DNA of 64,000 bases, taken from NCBI RefSeq assembly GCF_024586455.1, contig NC_065919.1, positions 21,508,017 through 21,572,016 on the forward strand, written 5' to 3'. The stretch comes from Bactrocera neohumeralis. Its lineage: Eukaryota > Arthropoda > Insecta > Diptera > Tephritidae. Position numbers and translations under genes: made by a program. Shown in pieces: positions 56,270 through 64,000 of the stretch; within the stretch, counting starts at the first letter, position 1, and every line of letters starts with the position of its first letter. The notes beneath the pieces are model-generated. The model saw nothing but the letters and a program-made list of their open reading frames with translations, did not search any database and had not been told where the DNA came from.

Positions 56270-57969
56270 CTATTTACCGATACAAAAATCTTTAAAAACC
56301 ACATCCAGAATGTCATCCGAACTCACATATCCCGTTATACGTTCAATGCATTTGAGTGCATTTCGAAGTTTCTGAGCCGATATTGCAGTATCTGGATAAA
56401 TATCTGGCGCATATTCATTTAAAAAAATATGTATGTGTTCAATGCAGCGTTCTAACTGTTGGCGATAACGCGCATGCGTAATGCGTGGATGTTCGGCCGT
56501 AGGTTCACCGCAGCTTTAGGGTATGGAAAAAAAATAAATTGTTTACAGAATTACAAAATATTTACAATAAATCACATTAACATACAGTTCACAAAGGAGT
56601 TTTTCGAAGTGCCGTAAAAATGGTTGCACAATATCTGTAGCTGGTTGTTTACAAGTGATTTTGAGCACACTATCAATTTGAGCCAACTTTTGCAGATCCG
56701 TCGTTGAAAGCAAATCAATTTTGTTCGCTATGAGTTGTATACGCTTTCCAATTAATTTATTCGCATCCAAGTCTAATTGCTGTAAGTAGTCAGTCTGATA
56801 ATCTTGAGCTGATTGTTTGTTGGTGGTAATATTTCGAAGTAATTCCCGGGCGTCTGTTAGTAGTAGTATTAAATCGGCATTCTGTAAGCATTCTTTTGCT
56901 CTGCTTATACCTTCCAATTCAACCACATCCTTTGTGTGCTTACGCAAACCAGCGGTGTCTGCAAAAACGACGGGGTAGCCACCAAAATTATGTGTACTCT
57001 CTATGATGTCTCGAGTTGTACCAGCAATTGGTGTTACAATGGCGATTTCTCGCTGGCAAATCATATTTAGGAAACTACTTTTACCAACGTTTGGTGCGCC
57101 CACAATCGCAGTACGCACACCATTCCTCAGCATTTCACCCTGACGTTGGTCATTCAAATGATCTCGTATTTCAGTTATGATAAGACGTAACTCTTTGGTT
57201 AACTGCAACACCACATCATCCTCAATATTTTCTTCTTCGGCAAAATCAATATAAGCCTCTAAATGTGCAGCGCAGCGTATGAGTCGTTTGCGCCAATTGT
57301 CGTAAACTCGTGAAAGTGCACCTGTACTTTGGAGCATAGCCTGTTAAAGTGTGTTGATGTGTTATTATCTGTGAATATACAATGAGAAATATTTACTCGA
57401 CAACCTGCTTTCGTTGCGCTTCCGTTTCAGCATGTATTAAGTCCGCTAATCCTTCCACCTCAGTCAAATCAATCTTACCACCATAAAATGCACGTTTAGT
57501 AAACTCACCAGCAGTTGCTGGCCGCAGACCTGGTACTTTGCCTAATGCATCTAACATTGCTGCTATTACTGCCAATGAGCCATGTACTTGAAATTCACAT
57601 GAATCTTCACCGGTAAAAGAAGCTGGTGCTGGAAACCATAGGACTAAACCCTTATCAATTATTTCTTTTGTGTCAGGATGATAGATCGACCTAAGATAGG
57701 CATAACGAGCTTTTAGTTCATGTCGATTGCCGACTAGTGTTTTTAGGGCATGCCTGGTTTGCGATCCAGAAACGCGAATTACAGAGACACCGCACTTGCC
57801 ATAGCCTAAATTAAAAGATTTTTGGTAACCAATAATTTTCGTACGATGACTCCTCCAACTAACCTGAACTCAAGCTAAATATAGTGTAATCCGCTGCAGC
57901 ATTTGTTAAATTACGCGAACACCGACTAGAGTATTTAAAAGATTTTGCCATTTTATAGACGTGATTCAT
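56270..57969 (-). CDS. GTPBP3: Mitochondrial tRNA modification GTPase GTPBP3 (MnmE family)
   Basis: Four coding exons on the minus strand, 57969-57864, 57805-57405, 57340-56586 and 56513-56270, give 501 residues with consistent phase. For exon 2 the donor CAG/gttgtc at 57405 was chosen because it joins TEAQRKQ to AMLQ as in the family. The N-terminal tetrahydrofolate-binding domain has YTIFSLSSGYGKCGVSVIRVSG and SFTGEDSCEFQVHG. The G domain has GAPNVGKSS (about 250-258), GTTRD (276-280), DTAG (297-300) and NKID (375-378). The end is the invariant CIGK. With the MnmG/MTO1 partner it installs the taurinomethyl-type modification at wobble uridine of mitochondrial tRNAs. The basic start (AKSFKYSSRCSRNL) suits a mitochondrial targeting sequence. 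A second methionine at residue 7 could also serve as start. Confidence 0.96.
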
Positions 57970-58099
57970 TTTAAGGTACTTGGTTTAATTGAAATAAATA
58001 TAAATATTTCTATTTCGGGATGTAAACATTCAAACACAAGTTTACAAAAATACATACATATGCACAGCTGATTGGTGTAGAGTGTTGCGAAATGCCTTT

Positions 58100-58107
58100 T
58101 ATCGATA
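58100..58107. promoter_or_regulatory. DRE (TATCGATA) upstream of GTPBP3
   Basis: A perfect palindromic TATCGATA lies 131 bp upstream of the GTPBP3 start codon. In Drosophila this is the DREF-binding element, common at promoters of growth and mitochondrial genes. Position and gene class support a real site. Confidence 0.65.
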
Positions 58108-59860
58108 TATGTACATATATAATTTTTTTCGATTTGTATTCACAATTGTGTAAAAGCCAAGTATACGAATATTGTTGAAATGATTTATTATAAATTCGTG
58201 CTATTCCAAAATTATAATAATAATGATGCACTTTATCAAGCATATTCGTCATATTTTGCCTTATTTATTTATTTGACACGTTATAAAAAAATCTTCTACT
58301 TTTTGTTGTGCTGGCAACTCCAATAAAAATATGCAATCAAATAAACCGTTATTTCCAAATATTTAAAGAGTTTTATTACGGTCATATTATTTTTGCGATT
58401 ATTGAAATCTTTGTCAAAAGTTTTCGGATAAAATCAACAAAGTAATTGCCATATGTCTGCGATATACATAAGAATATCTCCAAATTCCAGCTATTTTTAT
58501 TTGTATTTACCTTTATATTCTTATTCTTCAGTTCTTTTCTATTCATTTTTCATATGAAGGAATTTTAATTTTTGTTCGGAGTTCGTTATAGAACAAGGAT
58601 TAAAATATGTATTGTTGTTATAAATACATTATGCCAAAATAATTGTATAGAATATAATTTTAAGACAAATATTGAATATAAATCAATAAATTTTTTTTTA
58701 TAATTACAAAAATTCCTAAAAATTTTGTGTAATATTCATTAAATATATGGCAGCACAATTTGTTTGATTCCCTTTTACTCCAATTAGCCTTTCGAAAGTT
58801 ACTGTCAGACGGTGTGTATGCGTAAGCAGTCCCACAGAAATATTCGCGGCGTGGAGAAAAATAAATTTTAACACTTAAAGAGGTGAAAAACGCAGTGTAT
58901 TTTGAAAATTATGTAAAAAGTTGTACTTGAAACGTGTGTCTGTGTTATATGATATCAATTTGTGTGAAATTAATATGCATTTAGTGGAAATCAATTTCCA
59001 CAATGCATTGAATCGGTGACCTACGATAGTGTTGGTCTAAAATGGCGTCGAACTTCATGGAAAGTTAAATGGCGTCCCATTAAAAAGAACGGAAAAGTAC
59101 ACATTGTATAAAGCAAGAAGAAAATTCTAATACATAATTTCCACGTTTTTGTGTATTATATTTTGATTTAGTAAAAAGAAAAAGAAAGTTTTTATGGTAT
59201 TTCAGAATATGGTGCAATATTTGTAAGCAAAAGGTGTAAAAAAGGAAGAGTGAGGAAGGAAGGTGTTACGAGAATTGTAAAAATCAAATGACTCGTCGTA
59301 ATCACAATCGTTGGCTTCGTCGCAATCGCCACAGTTTATGTATGTGTGTCTCGTACGTTTTTGAAAAACGATGCTTGTAGTAAAAGTGAACAAAAAAGAA
59401 CAGCGAAAATAAGCTAAGTAATAAGTGAATAACTAAAACGTACATATAAAAGTAGAAAAGGCGACTTGTTAACGTCATCGTGTCATACTGGTAATTGAAA
59501 TTTCGTATTAAAAATATTTTTATGTACATTTATGTTTTATAAGTGACCGGATGGTAAATTAGTTGTGGTTATCAAAGGCCAGTTAGATTTTATTTTCCCA
59601 AATAGCGTAATCATAATGACAACCTTGGGAGTTTTGTTCGATGTTCATGCTGCCAGATCAAATATTCCTACCGAAAATATTTTTAAAAACTACCGAAAGT
59701 CCTTACAGGGAAATGTATTGTGAAATTAGATGGTTGAAATTGGATACGACCAATGTCTGGTTAGCATTACTCTGCCAGTTCAGTTGTGGTCACCTTAACC
59801 AAGACTCCTTTTGCTGCTAACAAAACATAGAAAAACGGCCTTTTGATATGGTAGTGTGAA

Positions 59861-59874
59861 AATCTCGCGAGATT
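59861..59874. promoter_or_regulatory. 14-bp CGCG palindrome AATCTCGCGAGATT
   Basis: It is a perfect palindrome with the core TCTCGCGAGA, known in mammals as a promoter element bound by BANP. 'gtggtcacc' near 59786 and 'tagtgtga' near 59852 resemble parts of the fly core-promoter motif 1. Function here is inferred. Confidence 0.4.
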
Positions 59875-60904
59875 TCCGTTTGTACAAAACTGAAAAACAA
59901 AAATTGTTTACTTTACATTTAGACGTAACCTGGCAGCACTCTTTTATTTTTTCCATTATTATTATTATTTAATCATGCATCGTAATTTATAAGATTTTTT
60001 AACCTACACTAATTTCACTTGTTTTAAAGGAATGTGTGAATGTGTGCATGTTAATGTCGTCTGTTCTCTGTCTGGTGTTTGTTGGTGTTTATCATATTGG
60101 TTCGTGCGACCATTCCCACGACTGTCTATGTGTGCCTTTGATTTTGCTTATTTTTTCCTATTTGCCAATTTTTGTACATAGCATATAATTGTTGTTACGA
60201 ACGCAACAGAAATTTCGTATTTGGTGCGGTGCGGTGTGGTATGTGGGGTGCGGTCGTCAGTAGAGGACAGCTTCACAGGTAGACGATGGTTTATTAAGCA
60301 AGGAAAACATTGCAAAATCAAAGAGAAGGGTACGTGGAACCATGTATTGAGACGCTTGAATTTGTATTAAAAATAAAATAATGTGTTGTGTCGCCACCAC
60401 AGTCGCCGGTTTTTCTATTGCATTTTCTTAATTCAATTTATTTGCTCGAAAATCTAACTAATTGTTTGATTTTATTTGTTAGAATGGATGTCTGCTAAGT
60501 GCTGTAGATTGTTGTTCTAAAGCGAATTTTTATTTATTTTTTACACATGTTCAATATATGCAAAGATTTTTTTTTAAACTCATAATATTGTTGTACAAAT
60601 CTTTAGAAGCGACAGAAACGCGCGCTGAAAAGAAATTTCTGATGAAGTACATTAAGAATTTGAAGCTAATAAATATATATTTTTATGATGCCGCAAAATG
60701 AAGAAACAATAAAATATGCAGGCAGTCTAGACTGCAATATAAAATTTTGTATACTGAATTTCTATGTCAGCAAATTTATATTAGGACATGCCAATTTAAT
60801 ACAAAAACATTTTTATATTTTGCTTATTAATATTAATAAATAAAAACATAAAAAATCAAAGTTGAAATTAGAAACAACTAGAAGAAATTTTAACCTCGGC
60901 TGAA

Positions 60905-61430
60905 TAGAAACTTAAATACCCCTCCCAGGTCAGCTTGTATGATAGCTACATAACATACATATGTACATACATACATACATATGTACATACATACATACAT
61001 ATGTACATACATATATATGTAGTTGGCCGACCTATACAATTTGTTCCTAGATTGTAGCGAAAGCTTGGATAATAATCTGTACCAAATGTTGTAAAGTTAC
61101 TTCTCAAATAAAAATGGTTTCCTTAAAGGACTTGAGTTTGATCGGTCAGTATGTACTATATCCGCGTTGAGTATCTTCTTGGAGAGAAAAAAATATGTGC
61201 AAATTTCGGATCAGTTCAGGCGGTCAAATCCTCCCAATTGAAAAAGTTGGTCACATCCCTCAATTGTGGCAAATGTATACTTTGAATAAGCAAACATAAA
61301 AAAACGCATACGCATATCTAAAAACTGATGGAGTAGTTCATGTATAGGCAGATTGACAGACAGTTGGACATAGCAGTACTTGTTGTGTAAATCTGCCGCC
61401 AAAAACAATTAAACGGAGTAAAGATGTGAA
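60905..61430 (-). repeat. Dispersed repeat family A, copy 7
   Basis: The reverse complement carries the family blocks (the copy shows 'aaggacttgagtttgatcgg' near 61126 and 'gacagacagttggacat' near 61358). A 20-bp-period microsatellite interrupts it at 60953-61019. Confidence 0.65.
60953..61019. repeat. Microsatellite, 20-bp period of ACAT/GTAC units
   Basis: About three units of 'atacatacatacatatgtac' in a row. Confidence 0.85.
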
Positions 61431-62445
61431 TCGGAATTTCCTCGTAAAGGCTTAACTATTCTTACAAACGAATTTGGTTTGAATCCTTAATAGGGTAGAA
61501 AATTATTGGAATATATTAATGATTATAAATTTAAAAATAGATAATTTTCGCAGGGTTTCATTAAATTTATTTAAACACACTATATTTTTGCAACTAAATT
61601 GAATATTTCTGTGATTTGCTATTCACATTTTGCGCTGATTGTTGTTTTCTTGCTTTTCTGCTTTTAATTTGCCCCATTTTTTATTTTTAAAATTTAGTAG
61701 CGCGTTATTCATTTGACCTGCAGACGCCCCAGTAGCAAAAAAAAAGTTGTCAAAAATAAAAAAGTAAAAATATCACAACGAATTCCAAACGTATACAACA
61801 ATGCTGAATGTATTGTACATGCATACAAACCATGTTGCAATGTCGTGGCGAGCAGCTCTTGTGTGTGTTTTTTCTATTGCGGCGCCAATAATACATCTCG
61901 CGGTCCGTTTTAGTGCACTTCAATGACTATGTCTATGTCTGTGCATCTGGCGCTCTTTTTTATTTTCATTATTTTTATTTTCTGCAGTCTGTGAAAGTCG
62001 AAATTGCTTGACTTGGCCTGGCTGCTTGCTGAATGTTTGGATGATTCGTTCTTTGTTAATGTTAATGGGGGAGCGTCTCGTAAAAATAAGACGAGACATT
62101 TTCCTTACTTACCTCCACCACCTCCCAAACTATTTAAGGTCTATCTTTGGTGGTTCCTTCTCATTATTTCAGTATATAAATTGGTATTTTAAAAGTGGGT
62201 TTCTCCCCTATGACTGGCTAGCTGGCTGTCGGGCTGGCTTATTGGATGACTGGCTACGTACGGTGTGTCTCATTCGACTGTGCCAGCGCATGGTGAATTG
62301 CTAAAAGCACGTCAAAGAATCATGAAGAGTCGCCGCTCTGCGTTTTTGGGTGTTCGCGTGCTATTGTGGCTATTTGAATTGCTGCAAAGAGTCAACCGCC
62401 ACATGTGTATATATATATATATGTATATATCTTTACACATGGATA

Positions 62446-63881
62446 CAGTGGTGGCCTTATAATTAGAAACGATAAGCTAGAAAAAATCAAATCACTGTAT
62501 ACTTTTTTTAAGACGCGCACTGTAAATTATATGCCCCGTTATTCGTAGTGTAGACTATGAAAGTTATTGTTAAATAAACACGTGACTATTTCCTGATTGG
62601 TTATTGAAAAAATTAAAATTATTTCCCGATTTGTGTTTTTTGGCTGGCCACGTAATTAGAAACGCGCAGTTCTTTCTTTAGATTCACAGATTTTTTTGAA
62701 CTTAGCGATAAGTGAGTATTTATTTTATTTTATTTAAAACGCTTTAACTATTAGAATGGTGCTATCAAAAGGAGGAATTGTCAATGTCAGCTAAGCGCAC
62801 AAGGGTTTGCTTGCTCCAAAAAATAGTATTTGGAGCTGTTCATTTGTATAAAAAAAAAACAAAGAAATTTGAAACCCCTCCCAGGAAGGCCAGACTTCGA
62901 AAAACTACTCCAGCAGAAGACCGGATAATTTGTAGGACGAGCAAAAACAACCCTTTCATGGCTTCGCGTGAAATAAAGGCTGAAGTTGGACAAGAAATTA
63001 GTGTAGAAATCTCAGCTCGGACGATAAAAAGGCGTTTACATGAGTCGGGACTTCTTGTATAAAAAAAAATATTAAGAAGCGGTTGCGATTTGCAAAGGAA
63101 ATGCTGAAGAAAGATCCCCAATATTGGAATAGAGTTCTATGGAGTGACGAATCTAAATTCAATTTATTCCAGTCCGACGGAAAATCGTATGTAAGACGTC
63201 CTCCCAACATGGCGCCGAACCCCAGGTACACTGTGAAAACAGTAAACACGCTGGCGGACTTGTTATGGTTTGGGGCGCTTTTCCTCTCGTGGTGTTTTCC
63301 CAATTATGCGTGTTCAAGGGATAATGGACCAAAATCAATAAAAAAACATTCTGGAGAATGTAATGGAACCGTATTCCTGTTAGAATATGCCAGTTCATTA
63401 CATTTTCCAGCACAATAATGACCCAAAACACACTTCAAGGTTAGTGAAAAGCTAGCTTTCGGATAAAAAAAATTGATATTTTGGATTGGCCTCCGCAAAG
63501 TCCTGATCTCAATCCAGTTGAAAACGTATGGGCAATTGTGAAACGAGTTTACCGCGAAGGCTAGACAATGTTGGTAAAAATAAGGAGTATCCAACAAAAC
63601 AGTAAATAATTTAATCAATTTTTTTCAATTTTATATAAATATTTTTAAGTTGTTACTCTCGTTTCTAATTATATGACCAAACTGAATTTGGTGTTCTTGG
63701 TGTTTACCTCATTTTCTTAAAAATATAATTAATGTTGTTGTTTTTTTTTATGTAAAACTCAAATAAAATATGTTACTTTGTTGATTCCAATTTACAGTTT
63801 TAATGTGGCCATCTAAATTTTTAAAATAAATTAAGAAAACTATATGGAGCAAAGACGTTTCTAATTATAAGACCACTTCTG
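62446..63881 (+). mobile_element. Tc1-like transposon with IR/DR termini, 1436 bp
   Basis: The outer ends 'cagtggtggccttataatta' and, inward from the right, 'cagaagtggtcttataatta' are flanked by TA at 62444-62445 and 63882-63883. A related motif, 'ggccacgtaattagaaacg', lies inside the left end near 62646, and 'cgtttctaattatatgacca' lies inside the right end near 63659, so it also has an IR/DR layout. The family differs from the element at 24826. Confidence 0.92.
62784..63570 (+). pseudogene. Tc1-like transposase, multiply frameshifted
   Basis: An N-terminal frame (62784-63059) has AEDRIICRTSKNNPFMASRE and ISARTIKRRLHESGLLV. After a stop, another frame gives LWSDESKFNLFQSDGKSYVR with the first catalytic Asp, then QHNNDPKHTSR, where the second Asp position reads Asn-Asn-Asp after a shift, and NPVEN with the final Glu near 63512. 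At least three frame changes make it inactive. Confidence 0.88.
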
Positions 63882-64000
63882 TATATGGTTAGCAAGTTGC
63901 CAATGAGTGCATCCATTGATGCAAATTTACGCTTTGTCAGTCTTTTTATGTTTCGCTTTGACCAGCTCTGCTTTCATTTGCTCTGGTCCGATCTATTCTT
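63882..64000. other. Window end, no recognised feature
   Basis: Short non-repetitive sequence after the Tc1 element with no open frame of note. Confidence 0.3.

Larger units (their letters stand above)
58108..62445. other. 4.3 kb non-coding region with promoter-like sequence
   Basis: No coding exon was recognised. The stretch 58790-59060 and the stretch 59560-60340 are less AT-rich than their surroundings and may be non-coding 5' exons of a gene to the right of the window. That is a guess from composition only. A family A repeat is at 60905-61430. Confidence 0.4.

Noticed and set aside
57393..57404. Alternative GTPBP3 exon 2 donor at GA/gtaaat
   Set aside because: It would put exon 3 out of frame; the donor CAG/gttgtc at 57405 keeps phase and the family sequence TEAQRKQA.
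60953..61019. CRISPR-like evenly spaced repeats
   Set aside because: The units are contiguous with no spacers; it is a microsatellite in a eukaryotic genome.

Overview
The window is nuclear DNA from a higher fly, most likely a tephritid fruit fly. The species call is an inference from dipteran-like proteins, AT-rich non-coding DNA and many mariner, Tc1 and RTE-type elements. No bacterial, organellar or tRNA/rRNA features were recognised. Gene calls were made by hand-splicing GT-AG introns and checking that reading phase is kept across every junction.

Layout. 1-6.0 kb is repeat DNA: an RTE-type non-LTR retrotransposon running in from the left edge, two dispersed repeat families and an internally deleted mariner. 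6.7-18.3 kb is the myosuppressin neuropeptide gene (+): TATA promoter, non-coding exon 1, an ~11 kb transposon-filled intron and two short coding exons. 19.25-20.78 kb is a decayed RTE copy with a long target duplication. 21.5-23.3 kb is Golgin-84 (-). 24.0-26.5 kb is a repeat holding an IR/DR-type Tc1 element. 26.5-32.1 kb is AT-rich with no recognised gene; part may be 3' UTR. 32.1-33.8 kb is a five-exon gene (-) for an RGG- and Tyr/Gln-rich protein. It is divergent, across ~970 bp, from C2CD5 (+, 34.8-54.8 kb, 13 coding exons, ~1908 codons). Two C2CD5 introns hold transposons: intron 6 (8.2 kb) has a mariner nest with an RTE inside a mariner, and intron 11 has a nearly intact antisense RTE. 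56.3-58.0 kb is the mitochondrial tRNA-modifying GTPase GTPBP3/MnmE (-), convergent with C2CD5 and with a DRE upstream. 58.0-64.0 kb has no recognised coding exon; it holds promoter-like sequence and a second IR/DR Tc1 element.

The host genes show no shared pathway: a secreted peptide hormone, a Golgi tether, an RNA-binding-type low-complexity protein, a C2-domain trafficking protein and a mitochondrial tRNA modifier. No new multi-gene system is evident. The most informative signals are the nested and internally deleted transposons with readable target duplications, two dispersed repeat families (one with a large inverted repeat), a tandem array in the myosuppressin intron, and a serine in place of the fly-typical first residue of myosuppressin.
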